From contig JAEYUG010000108.1 in assembly GCA_023432805.1 (NCBI GenBank), forward strand, positions 1-64,000: 64,000 nucleotides of DNA. The letters run 5' to 3'. Shown here one piece after another: positions 27,311-36,228 of the stretch (the stretch's first letter is position 1; each line of letters opens with the position of its first letter). Made by a program: the position numbers and the translations under genes. The notes beneath the pieces are model-generated. The model made no database searches. It was not told where the DNA came from and saw only the letters and a list, made by a program, of their open reading frames with translations. The stretch comes from Bacteroidota bacterium (GTDB taxonomy: Bacteria > Bacteroidota > Ignavibacteria > SZUA-365).

Positions 27311-27347
27311 GTGCCGCATGCGCAAAAAGTGCGGGCACGGCAGTGTC

Positions 27348-28721
27348 TCAGATCGAATAATCGTCCTTGCTCAGGCCGTGCTTCTTCATCTTCTTGACGA
27401 AGTTGGTGCGCTCGACCTGCAACTGTTCTGCGGCGCGCGTCTGATTCCCCCCATTGGCGCGGAGCGCCTCTAGAATCAGCTGCTTTTCGAATTCCTCCAC
27501 CTGTTCCATCAACGCGCGCTTGTCCATCAGCGCGTGCGGGTCCACGGTGCGTTCGACAGACAGCGCGTGCGCAACGGTCGAGATGTCGATTTCTTCGGTC
27601 TCGGCGAAGATGGCCAGCTTGGTGACGACGCTGTCAAGCTCGCGCACGTTGCCTTTCCACTCCTGCCGTGAAAGCAGGTCGAGAGCGGCGATTGAGAAGT
27701 AGTGCGGGATGAGCTTGTGCTCGTCAACGGCGCGCGCGAGCAGATGCCGCGCCAGCAGGGGCACGTCTTCCGGACGTTCGCGCAGGGGCGGGATGTGGAT
27801 GTCGTACTTGGCGAGACGGAAGTAGAGATCCTCGCGGAATTCGCCGCTGCTGATGGTCTGCTTCAGATTCTTGTTGGTGGCCGAAATCACACGCACGTCA
27901 ACGTCACGTTCGCGCACATCGCCAACACGGCGGACCTTGCCATTGTTGATCACATACAGGAGTTTCTGCTGGAACTGCACGGAGGTGTTGCCGATCTCGT
28001 CGAGAAAGATCGTGCCGCCGTCGGCTTCCTCGAAGAGGCCCTTCTTGTCGCTTGCGGCGCCGGTGAACGCGCCGCGGACATAACCGAAGAGCTCGGACTC
28101 GAGCAGGCTCTCGGCCAGCGTGCCGCAATCCATGCTGACGAAGGGTTTCACTCGGCGTGCCGACAGGCCGTGAATCGCACGCGCCAGCACCTCCTTGCCC
28201 ACACCGCTCTCTCCGGTGATGAGAACGGGGATCGTGGTCGTGGCCACCTTCTCGCAGTTGCTGAGGATCTTGAAGATCTTCGGACTCGCGCTGACGATGC
28301 CGATGCTCTGCATGACTTCCTCGACTGCGGGCGAAAGGACGCGCTGGGGACGCTGGTCCAGTGCGGACGCAACGGTCTCCTTGAGTGTCGGCAGATCGAT
28401 GGGCTTGCTCAGAAACTGCTGCGAGCCCTTGCGCGCGACCTCCATGGCGACGGGCACACCGTATGCCTGTCCGCTCACCATGACGACCGGAATCTCCGGC
28501 CAGTTTTTCACGATGGTGGAGAGGACTTCACGGCCGTCCATCTGCGGCATGAGAATGTCGAGCAGGACGAGATCGGTCGCATGCACGTGCAGGTAGTCGA
28601 TGGCTTCCACGGGATTGTTGCGCACGACGGGATTATACCCGAGGTGGCGCAGAATGCCGGAGACGGTGTCACAGAAATCTTCTTCGTCGTCAACGATGAG
28701 GATCGTTGCCTTGTCGTTCAT
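27348..28721 (-). CDS. NtrC-family sigma54-dependent response regulator
   Basis: This is a 457-residue regulator. The receiver domain (residues 1-120) has phospho-acceptor Asp55 in LVLLDILMPQMDG, the acidic pair DDEED and Lys106. The AAA+ domain has Walker A GESGVGKE (170-177), the sigma54-contacting loop GAFTGA (217-222) and Walker B TIFLDEI. A Fis-type helix-turn-helix closes the protein (NQTRAAEQLQVERTNFVKKM). When phosphorylated it should activate sigma54 promoters. ATG at 28721 has GAGGGA 6 nt upstream and starts the receiver domain directly; the longer frame overlaps the kinase. It lies 10 nt after the histidine kinase gene, its likely partner. The target genes are not evident. Confidence 0.93.
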   Translation of the reverse strand: MNDKATILIVDDEEDFCDTVSGILRHLGYNPVVRNNPVEAIDYLHVHATDLVLLDILMPQMDGREVLSTIVKNWPEIPVVMVSGQAYGVPVAMEVARKGSQQFLSKPIDLPTLKETVASALDQRPQRVLSPAVEEVMQSIGIVSASPKIFKILSNCEKVATTTIPVLITGESGVGKEVLARAIHGLSARRVKPFVSMDCGTLAESLLESELFGYVRGAFTGAASDKKGLFEEADGGTIFLDEIGNTSVQFQQKLLYVINNGKVRRVGDVRERDVDVRVISATNKNLKQTISSGEFREDLYFRLAKYDIHIPPLRERPEDVPLLARHLLARAVDEHKLIPHYFSIAALDLLSRQEWKGNVRELDSVVTKLAIFAETEEIDISTVAHALSVERTVDPHALMDKRALMEQVEEFEKQLILEALRANGGNQTRAAEQLQVERTNFVKKMKKHGLSKDDYSI

Positions 28722-28731
28722 GATGGGTCCC

Positions 28732-30120
28732 TCAGTACTTGGTGACGGGTAGGCGGATCTGGAATGTGGTTCCCAGTCCTTCAGTGCTGGTAAACGTGAT
28801 TTCCCCGTTGTGCTCCTGGATGATTTTCTGGACGATGACGAGCCCGAGTCCGGTCCCGCCCTGACTGTGTGTGGAGAAGGGTCTGAAGATGCTCTTCTTG
28901 ATGTCGTCCGACATGCCGGCGCCGGTGTCCTGTATGGTGATTTCGACGTATTCCCCGGGGCGGTCGATGAACTGCCCCGGTGCTGTGGCGATGATGATGC
29001 GTCCCTCGCGCGTGCCAACGGCACGGATAGCATTGTCGAGCAGGTTTTGTACTGCCTCAGGGAAGTGTGCAATATCGATACCCACCTTCGGAAGTGAACG
29101 GTAGAAATGCGTCACTATCTCGATGTTGCGGCTTCCCTTTGCACGGTACTCGTCGGCGATGTTCTGCAGCAGCATGTTCACGTCGTTGGGCAGCAGGTTG
29201 AGCTGTTCCTTGTTGGCCAGGCGTGTCAGGTTGTGCACGATCTCATTGAGTTTGCGCGACTCGCCGACGATGCGGTCGAGATACTTCGACGCGTCGGGGA
29301 TCGGACTGGCGAGTTCGGAAAGCATCATTTCCAGATGCTGCGCGGTGAGGGTGATCGTCGACAGCGGTGTCTTCGCCTTGTGCGCCACATGCTGGGCGAC
29401 TCCCGACCAATTCACGCGCCTGTCCTTTTCGATCGCCTCGGTAATGTCTGCCACGAGGAGGATGAATCCCTCCAGCCGCTTGCTTTCCGAGTAGAGCGGA
29501 TAGCCCTTCACCACCAGCGTCCGCATCGACTTGTTGTGGTTGAACACCACTTCCCGCTCGATCGCATGACGTGTGCTGCGTACCTCCTCGAAGATCTCGA
29601 TGATCTCCGGAGACGGCGCATTGCGCAGGTAGTACTTGTAGTCCTCCTGCATCGTCACGAAGTCGTCGAACCCGAGCAACTGTTTGGCTGCCCGGTTCAT
29701 GATGCGCAGATCTGCACCCCTGTCGAAGATGATTACGGCATTCGACTGGAAGGTGTCGAGCAGGCGCTGTTCCTGTCTGCCCAGATTCCGACTGTAGTTG
29801 CGCATGAGAAGCAGAGCGACGAGGAGTGCCGCGAGCAGCACGAAGGTTTCCGTCCGATACTCCTGCCAGAGGATGACGATGACAGACCGGCTTTCGAAAT
29901 GTTCGGCGATGATTTCTTCTCGGACTTGTTCTGGCACCTCGCCGACAGGGAGTGGTGCGTCCTGCGCCATCAGGCGGGAAGCGCTCGCGGCCAGCAGACA
30001 GAACAGTGCGATCCACAGCGGGAGGAGGCGCGCGGATCGACTATGGAAGATGAGGGATGTGTGCTCGGGCTGAACACGCGTCCCTGGCGCTGTGTGCATT
30101 GCTCCGTGCGTATGCGTCAT
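28732..30120 (-). CDS. Membrane histidine kinase with PAS domain
   Basis: This is a 462-residue sensor. A hydrophobic segment (LLPLWIALFCLLAASAS) and a second (FVLLAALLVALLLM) enclose a periplasmic loop of only about 40 residues. A PAS domain follows (LLDTFQSNAVIIFDRGADLR), then a dimerisation/phosphoacceptor helix with His near residue 248 (AHKAKTPLSTITLTAQHLE) and an HATPase domain (N-box LLDNAIRAV, G1 DTGAGM, G2 GGTGLGL). The short loop suggests sensing in the membrane or by the PAS domain. ATG at 30120 is chosen; the ribosome binding site is weak. It is the third gene of pyrF-larC-kinase-regulator. Confidence 0.9.
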   Translation of the reverse strand: MTHTHGAMHTAPGTRVQPEHTSLIFHSRSARLLPLWIALFCLLAASASRLMAQDAPLPVGEVPEQVREEIIAEHFESRSVIVILWQEYRTETFVLLAALLVALLLMRNYSRNLGRQEQRLLDTFQSNAVIIFDRGADLRIMNRAAKQLLGFDDFVTMQEDYKYYLRNAPSPEIIEIFEEVRSTRHAIEREVVFNHNKSMRTLVVKGYPLYSESKRLEGFILLVADITEAIEKDRRVNWSGVAQHVAHKAKTPLSTITLTAQHLEMMLSELASPIPDASKYLDRIVGESRKLNEIVHNLTRLANKEQLNLLPNDVNMLLQNIADEYRAKGSRNIEIVTHFYRSLPKVGIDIAHFPEAVQNLLDNAIRAVGTREGRIIIATAPGQFIDRPGEYVEITIQDTGAGMSDDIKKSIFRPFSTHSQGGTGLGLVIVQKIIQEHNGEITFTSTEGLGTTFQIRLPVTKY

Positions 30121-30155
30121 CGATTCGTTCGTTTGGAATGGTATGTGCGGAAGCC

Positions 30156-31499
30156 TCAGTCGAGGTCCCGTATGAGCAGCGCGTATACTTCGTGCAAGGG
30201 AAGTGCCCGTTCCCGGGCAATGCGCCGGCACTCCTCGAACTCGGGAACGCGGCGTGTGCCTTGCGGCGCATGAATGACCTTGACTGCCACAGCGCCGAAA
30301 CGCGTGTCGACGGTCACGACCTCGCGTGCCACTTTTCGACGCGCAACGTCGCGCATCCGTACTCCGGTGGTCGTGCTTTCTCTACAGATGATGGAGGTCA
30401 GATGTTCCGAGCGGCCAGCATGGCAGGTGACGGTGAGCAGATAGCCGGGACGTCCCTTCTTCATCAGCACAGGCGTGAGAAACGCATCGTGCGCCCCCTC
30501 CTCGAGCACTCGCTCGATCAGCCAGGGGTAGATCTCGGGATTCATGTCGTCGATGTTCGTTTCGAGGACGACCATCATTTCGTTGTGAAATTCCGACGGC
30601 ATGTCGCCAATGATGAGCCGAAGGAGGTTGGGGAGGCCTGGAATCTCACGTCCCCCGGCACCATAGCCCACGCGCTCGACGGTCAGATGTTCGGCTCCCT
30701 CCAGGATGCCGGCGGAAAGTGCCGCAACGATCGCGGCGCCGGTCGGTGTCGTGAGCTCGTAGGGAATGGCCGTCAGTTCGATCGGATATCCTGCCAGGAT
30801 GTCGAGGGTTGCGGGCGCGGGTACCGGCATGACGCCGTGCTGGGTGCGGATGAAGCCTCCGCTGCCGGTGCGGACCCGGCTCGTATACAGGCGTTCGATG
30901 CCTGCAAGTTCCATGCAGATTGCCACACCGACAATGTCGATGATGGAATCGACCGCTCCCACTTCATGGAAATGGATGTGATCGAGATCGCTGTTGTGAA
31001 TCTTCGCTTCTGCCACGGCGATTGCACGGAACATGGCGAGCGCTCGGAATTTGACAGCATCAGACAGGCGACTTGCCTCGATCAGACCGACAATATCCGC
31101 GTAGCTCCGATGCGTGTGATGGTGCGCATGTTCGTGTTCGTGGTCGTGGTTGTGCGCATGCGCATGCGGGTGGTCGTGCATATGCGGATGCGGATGATCG
31201 TGCGGATGCGGATGATCGTGCGAATGCGGATAATCATGCGCGTGGGTGGCTTCCGACGAGTGATGAGGAAAGACGACGGGAGCCGGGGGCTCCGCCGTGC
31301 CTCCATCCAGAAGCACATCCACCTTGATCGCGGAGATCATGCTCCGTTCGACGATGCGTGCCTGCAGAGACCAGCCTTCGAGATCGAGAAGCCGAAGTTG
31401 CGCTTCAATCGCTTCGATGGGCACACCGGCCGAGATGAATGCTCCCAGCGTCATGTCGCCACTGATGCCGGCAAACGTGTCGAGATAGGCGATCTTCAT
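30156..31499 (-). CDS. larC: Nickel-pincer cofactor biosynthesis protein LarC
   Basis: This is a 447-residue LarC (DUF111), the CTP-dependent nickel insertase that completes the nickel-pincer nucleotide of lactate racemase-type enzymes. The N-terminus MKIAYLDTFAGISGDMTLGA is diagnostic. Further blocks are HFHEVGAVDSIIDIVGVA, TPTGAAIVAALS, GYGAGGREIPG, LETNIDDMNPEIYPWL and LMKKGRPGYLLTV. A histidine-rich tract at residues 79-130 holds 25 His in 52 residues, probably a nickel-binding store. The gene is one continuous frame, unlike Lactiplantibacillus larC, which needs a programmed frameshift. larA, larB and larE are not in the window. It follows pyrF by 30 nt. Confidence 0.93.
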   Translation of the reverse strand: MKIAYLDTFAGISGDMTLGAFISAGVPIEAIEAQLRLLDLEGWSLQARIVERSMISAIKVDVLLDGGTAEPPAPVVFPHHSSEATHAHDYPHSHDHPHPHDHPHPHMHDHPHAHAHNHDHEHEHAHHHTHRSYADIVGLIEASRLSDAVKFRALAMFRAIAVAEAKIHNSDLDHIHFHEVGAVDSIIDIVGVAICMELAGIERLYTSRVRTGSGGFIRTQHGVMPVPAPATLDILAGYPIELTAIPYELTTPTGAAIVAALSAGILEGAEHLTVERVGYGAGGREIPGLPNLLRLIIGDMPSEFHNEMMVVLETNIDDMNPEIYPWLIERVLEEGAHDAFLTPVLMKKGRPGYLLTVTCHAGRSEHLTSIICRESTTTGVRMRDVARRKVAREVVTVDTRFGAVAVKVIHAPQGTRRVPEFEECRRIARERALPLHEVYALLIRDLD

Positions 31500-31529
31500 C
31501 GTGCGGAACCGCGCATCTGGATGAACAAA

Positions 31530-32336
31530 TCAGCGGAAGTCATTGATTTCATTGCGCAATGCGATCGCTGCCTCACGCGCCTTGTCTGCGTAATCTTCGC
31601 CTTTTCCTGCGAAGATGATGCCTCGGGACGAATTGAACACCGCACGCAGGCCAGCAGCGGAAACACCTGCTCTGACAGACTGTTCGACGTCGCCCCCCTG
31701 TGCGCCGAGTCCGGGAATCAGAATCGGCATTTCCGGAACCATGCTCCGAATCTCCGCAAGTTCGGAGGGATGTGTCGCGCCGACTACAATTCCGCAGTTC
31801 CACCGCGTATTCCAGCGGTCGATTGCGCGAATGACATGTTTGTACATGGGCTCGCCCTGGATTTCGAGGTACTGGAAGTCTCGGGATCCAACATTGCTGG
31901 TCAATGCGAGGATGAAGACGCCGCGGTCTTCATATTCCAGGAAGGGTTCGACCGAATCGCTGCCCATGTAGGGTGCCACGGTGCATGCGTCAAAACCGAA
32001 TTCGTCAAACAATGCCCGTGCATACATGGAAGATGTGTTTCCGATGTCGCCACGCTTTGCGTCCCCGATCACGACAATGTCGGAGGGAATGGCCTCGAGC
32101 GTGCCTTCGACGACGTCCCACATATCGCGGCCAAGCCGCTCGTAGAAGGCGAGATTGAGCTTGTAGCTCTGCACGATATCCTTTGTTGCATCGATGATCG
32201 CCCGATTGAATGCAAGTACGGCGCTGGGCGCGCCCTGCAGGTGCAGGGGAAGTTTCGCGGGATCGGAGTCGAGACCGACGCAGAGGAGCGAGTTGTTTTT
32301 CGCCGAGATTGCGTCTAATTTTTGTAGGAAGGTCAT
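31530..32336 (-). CDS. pyrF: Orotidine 5'-phosphate decarboxylase (type 2)
   Basis: This is a 268-residue enzyme converting OMP to UMP, the last step of de novo UMP synthesis. The catalytic Lys-Asp array is in GDAKRGDIGNTS. The N-terminus (NSLLCVGLDSDPAKLP) and FYERLG, TSNVGSRDFQ and PGLGAQGGD identify the longer type 2 family rather than the 230-residue E. coli type. ATG at 32336 is the only sensible start. It is the first gene of the pyrF-larC-kinase-regulator series, with a candidate promoter about 50 nt upstream. Confidence 0.95.
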   Translation of the reverse strand: MTFLQKLDAISAKNNSLLCVGLDSDPAKLPLHLQGAPSAVLAFNRAIIDATKDIVQSYKLNLAFYERLGRDMWDVVEGTLEAIPSDIVVIGDAKRGDIGNTSSMYARALFDEFGFDACTVAPYMGSDSVEPFLEYEDRGVFILALTSNVGSRDFQYLEIQGEPMYKHVIRAIDRWNTRWNCGIVVGATHPSELAEIRSMVPEMPILIPGLGAQGGDVEQSVRAGVSAAGLRAVFNSSRGIIFAGKGEDYADKAREAAIALRNEINDFR

Positions 32337-32386
32337 GCAGTATGTGGATGATTCGGTGCGGAAGCTGTCGGAATTGACGGATCCTG

Positions 32387-32416
32387 CAAAATAGAACGCC
32401 GCCGCATGGCAGGCAA
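32387..32416 (-). promoter_or_regulatory. Candidate promoter for the pyrF operon
   Basis: On the minus strand: TTG (32416-32414), 20 nt, TATTTTG (32393-32387), one base short of TAnnTTTG. The leader would be about 50 nt. Confidence 0.4.
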
Positions 32417-32470
32417 TGTACTTGCCCGTCTGACACGAAAAATCACCGGAATGCGAAGAGAAGAATTGTC

Positions 32471-32767
32471 ATGAACCCTGTTTCAATCACCCGCGTCGAC
32501 GAAAAGAATCTGCGCATCATCTGGGACGATGGTACCGAGTGCATCCACCCGCTCGTATCGCTGCGTCGGAAATGCCCTTGCGCCTCCTGCACGACGGAAC
32601 TTGAAAAGCAGGGTCCCGCATACATCCCGCTCTATGCCGGCGACGCCCTCACACTCGCCAGCATCGATCCGATAGGATCCTATGCGGTGCAGTTCCGTTG
32701 GAAGGACGGTCACTCGACAGGCATCTACACATACCAATACCTCCGCAGTCTGTGCCCCACCCCCTAG
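32471..32767 (+). CDS. DUF971 (GBBH-like N-terminal) domain protein
   Basis: This is a 98-residue single-domain protein. The family pattern is clear: LRIIWDDGTECIHPLVSLRR, then CPCASCTTELEK, and near the end YAVQFRWKDGHSTGIYTYQY. DUF971 proteins are often stand-alone or fused to Mrp/ApbC Fe-S carriers, and share a fold with the N-terminal domain of gamma-butyrobetaine hydroxylase. The three cysteines in CPCASC may bind a metal. The exact function is unknown. It is followed by mfd on the same strand, 78 nt from the preferred mfd start. Confidence 0.85.
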   Translation: MNPVSITRVDEKNLRIIWDDGTECIHPLVSLRRKCPCASCTTELEKQGPAYIPLYAGDALTLASIDPIGSYAVQFRWKDGHSTGIYTYQYLRSLCPTP

Positions 32768-32845
32768 CGGGAGCATGCAGTGCTCCTGGCGTCAGATCGG
32801 GAGCATGAGACTACCCCTCCTTCCCGAAGAACCTCACCCACGCGC

Positions 32846-35800
32846 ATGTCCCAAGCATCTCCATCTGTTCCCTTTCTCAAGCATCTGCAATCCTCGCCAC
32901 TGTTACGCGCTGCAGTGGCACATTGTCCGGAGGCATGCAAATCACTGCATATCAAGGGATTGTCCGGATCACTTCCTGGGATTTTTGCGGCGCTGTGGCA
33001 GCAAAAGCATGAGCGCCAGCTCATCGTGGTGTCACATGATCCAGATCTCGCCCTTGAGATCTGGAGCGATGTCTCCCTCATGCTCGGGGAAGAGCGCACT
33101 GTGTACGTGGGAGCACACCGTCGTGGCACGCACGACAACCGGTCCTTCGAAAACGAATTCGCGGAGCACGCAGACGTGCTCCGGAGCATCGCCCAGAATC
33201 CGAACAGAGTGGTTGTCACCGATGCCGAAACCTACGTACGAGACTTCCCGAGTGCCGAGGAAATCACGCAGCAGTCTGTTCGTCTGGACCGATTCTCTTC
33301 CTTCAAACAGGACGACCTGGTCAAGCGGCTGGCCTATGGGGGATTCGAGCGCGGCGAATATGTAGCAACGAGTGGAGAATTCGCAGTCCGAGGCGGCATC
33401 GTCGATGTATTTCCGATCGGAGTTGACAATCCCCTGCGCATCGAGTTCTTCGGTGATGAGGTTGATTCCATCCGCGAATTCGATGCGCTCAGTCAGCGCT
33501 CCATCCGCCAGCTGGACACCATAAGTTTCGTCACATCGCTCTTCATCGAGGGCCTTGAGGGCGCGCGCAGTCTCATGCACGACTTCCTCGCCGGGGATGC
33601 GGTGTATCTGGTGGTGGAGCCTGATGTGTTGCGGCGCTGCGCCGAAGATCGGGATCTCGCACGGCAGATCATCGACCGTGTGGAGGCATCCCCGCGTTTT
33701 ATTGTGAGTGTTCTTGATGCGCCTGCAGGCGCGGACGTTGTGGACCTGAAGGCGACAGCACAGCCTTCGTTCAACGGCAGTGTGGCGCTGCTGCGCGATG
33801 ACATCATCCAACGGGAGAACGACGGGTTCGCGCTCTTCCTGATCGCCGACAGCGAACAGCAGGCCCGGCGTCTCGACGACCTGCTGGCCGGTACGTCCGA
33901 AGCGGACGAGGATGTGCCCGCGGAGCGGCATCCTGTCGCATTCGTGCCACTGGCTCGGGGATTCGTGCTGCCCGACGCGAAGCTGGCCGTGATCACCGAG
34001 CATCAGGTCTTCAACAGGCAGCGCATCCAGAAACGAGTGCGCAAGGGGGTACGTGGACTCTCGCTGCGCGAGATGAAGCAGTTGCATCCCGGCGACTACG
34101 TGGTGCATGTCGACAAGGGAATCGGGAAGTTTTCCGGGTTTCATACGATCAAGGTCGCTGGTGGTATGCAGGAGACGGCGAAGATTCTCTATGCCGACGG
34201 CGACGCGCTCTACGTCAATCTCAACTATCTCGGCCGGCTGCAGAAGTACTCGAGCGAGGAGGGTGCCGAGCCGAAGCTCTCGAAGCTTGGCACGGGCGAG
34301 TGGGACCGGCTGAAGGAACGCACGAAGAAACGGCTCAAGGACATCGCGCGCGATCTGATCACGCTCTACGCGCAGCGGAAGGTTGCGAAGGGATTCGCAT
34401 TCTCACCAGACGGGCACTGGCAGCGTGAGATGGAGGCCGGGTTCATGTACGAGGACACCCCCGATCAGCATCAGGCCACTGTCGATGTCAAGCGCGACAT
34501 GGAGGAGGCGGTGCCGATGGACCGGCTGGTCTGCGGCGACGTGGGCTACGGCAAGACCGAGGTGGCGGTGCGGGCAGCGTTCAAGGCCGTGATCGACGGC
34601 AAGCAGGTTGCGGTGCTCGTACCGACCACGATTCTCGCCCAGCAGCATTTCAATACGTTCCAGGACCGGCTGCACCGGTATTCGGTGGTTGTCGAAGCGT
34701 TGTCGCGCTTCAAGAACGCCGTGCAGCAAAAGGACGTACTCGACCGGCTCGCGCGCGGCAAGGTCGACATTGTGATCGGGACGCACCGGCTGCTGAGCAA
34801 GGATGTCGATTTCAAGGACATCGGACTCCTGATCGTCGACGAGGAGCATCGCTTCGGCGTCGCCGCAAAGGAGAAGCTGCGGCAGATACGCGCGAACATC
34901 GACACGCTCACCCTTACCGCCACGCCGATTCCCCGTACGCTGAACTTCTCGCTGCTGGGCGCGCGCGACCTGTCGGTCATCGAAACGCCGCCGCGCAACA
35001 GGCTTCCCATCATCACGAGCATCGTCCCCTTCGACCGGGGCATCGTGACCGAGGGTGTGCAAAGGGAGCTCGAACGCGGCGGTCAGGTGTACTTCGTCAG
35101 CGACCGCATCAGTGATCTCGAGCAGCTGGCTGACAAGCTGCGCGTCTACGTCCCCCATGTGCGCATCGGCATCGCCCATGGGCAGATCACGGGTCCCGAG
35201 CTCGAGCGTATCATGATGCGCTTCATGGAGAAGAAGATCGACGTCCTCGTCACGACCAAGATCGTGGAATCCGGTCTCGACATCCCGAACGCCAACACCA
35301 TCTTCATCAATCGGGCTGACCGATTCGGACTGGCAGAACTCTACCAGTTGCGCGGACGCGTCGGCCGCTCGAACACCCAGGCCTACGCCTACCTGCTCGT
35401 CCCCCCTGAAGCGAAGATGAGCACCGATGCGCTCAAGCGGCTGCAGGCGATCGAGGAGTTCTCCGAACTCGGTACTGGATTCCAGCTTGCCATGCGCGAC
35501 ATGGAGATCCGCGGTGCGGGAAATCTTCTGGGAGGAGAGCAAAGCGGTTTCATCACAGAGATCGGGTTCGAACTCTACATGAGCACCCTCGAGGAAGCCG
35601 TCTCCGAACTCAAGCATGACGAGTTTCAGGGGCTCTTTGCAGAGTCGGAGAAGGCGGCGCGACCAAGGCCCGACGTGGTCATGGAACTCGGACTCGACGC
35701 ATTCCTTCCACAGGAGTACGTCCGCAGCAGCACCGAACGCTTCGATCTTTACCGTCGACTTTACGACGCGGAATCCGCCGAGGGCATCAAGGAGGTCGAA

Positions 35801-36178
35801 GACGAAATCTTCGACCGGTTCGGCCTCTTTCCCCCCGAGACCGAGAACCTGCTGCGCATCGTGCGCATGCGTCTGATCGCGGCGCACATCAGGCTGGCGC
35901 GCGTGACCTGGGAGGCACCCGTGCTCACGCTCGTGTTCCCCCCCGAGAGCGATGCCGAGTTCTACGACCGCCATTTCCAGCCGATGGTACAGTGGATCAT
36001 GGATCGCCGCGACCGCATGAAGCTCGAACAGGACCGCACACAGGTACGTGTTGTGGTTACCGGCGTTGACACCCTCGATGACGTCTCATCCCTGCTCGCC
36101 GACCTGCTCGCAACCTGCAGCACGGATGCAGACGACACCGCAACAGAAGGTTCTGCTGCAGCCTCTCCCCATAACTGA
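32846..36178 (+). CDS. mfd: Transcription-repair coupling factor Mfd
   Basis: This is a 1110-residue superfamily 2 translocase that removes stalled RNA polymerase and recruits UvrA. UvrB-homology region: YVATSGEFAVRGGIVDVFPI. RNA-polymerase interaction (CarD-like) domain: LHPGDYVVHVDKGIGKFSGF. Helicase motifs: Walker A CGDVGYGKTEVA, DEEH box IVDEEHRFG, TATPIPRTL, and motif VI QLRGRVGRS. The C-terminal TRCF domain starts near LGLDAFLPQEYV. ATG at 32846 (MSQASPSVPF) is chosen over 32780, which would add 22 residues unlike the family. The length is normal. Confidence 0.95.
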   Translation: MSQASPSVPFLKHLQSSPLLRAAVAHCPEACKSLHIKGLSGSLPGIFAALWQQKHERQLIVVSHDPDLALEIWSDVSLMLGEERTVYVGAHRRGTHDNRSFENEFAEHADVLRSIAQNPNRVVVTDAETYVRDFPSAEEITQQSVRLDRFSSFKQDDLVKRLAYGGFERGEYVATSGEFAVRGGIVDVFPIGVDNPLRIEFFGDEVDSIREFDALSQRSIRQLDTISFVTSLFIEGLEGARSLMHDFLAGDAVYLVVEPDVLRRCAEDRDLARQIIDRVEASPRFIVSVLDAPAGADVVDLKATAQPSFNGSVALLRDDIIQRENDGFALFLIADSEQQARRLDDLLAGTSEADEDVPAERHPVAFVPLARGFVLPDAKLAVITEHQVFNRQRIQKRVRKGVRGLSLREMKQLHPGDYVVHVDKGIGKFSGFHTIKVAGGMQETAKILYADGDALYVNLNYLGRLQKYSSEEGAEPKLSKLGTGEWDRLKERTKKRLKDIARDLITLYAQRKVAKGFAFSPDGHWQREMEAGFMYEDTPDQHQATVDVKRDMEEAVPMDRLVCGDVGYGKTEVAVRAAFKAVIDGKQVAVLVPTTILAQQHFNTFQDRLHRYSVVVEALSRFKNAVQQKDVLDRLARGKVDIVIGTHRLLSKDVDFKDIGLLIVDEEHRFGVAAKEKLRQIRANIDTLTLTATPIPRTLNFSLLGARDLSVIETPPRNRLPIITSIVPFDRGIVTEGVQRELERGGQVYFVSDRISDLEQLADKLRVYVPHVRIGIAHGQITGPELERIMMRFMEKKIDVLVTTKIVESGLDIPNANTIFINRADRFGLAELYQLRGRVGRSNTQAYAYLLVPPEAKMSTDALKRLQAIEEFSELGTGFQLAMRDMEIRGAGNLLGGEQSGFITEIGFELYMSTLEEAVSELKHDEFQGLFAESEKAARPRPDVVMELGLDAFLPQEYVRSSTERFDLYRRLYDAESAEGIKEVEDEIFDRFGLFPPETENLLRIVRMRLIAAHIRLARVTWEAPVLTLVFPPESDAEFYDRHFQPMVQWIMDRRDRMKLEQDRTQVRVVVTGVDTLDDVSSLLADLLATCSTDADDTATEGSAAASPHN

Positions 36179-36228
36179 CCCACATGCTGAGACGTGTTGC
36201 GCAGTGTACTGTGAGTAGCACGACATGG

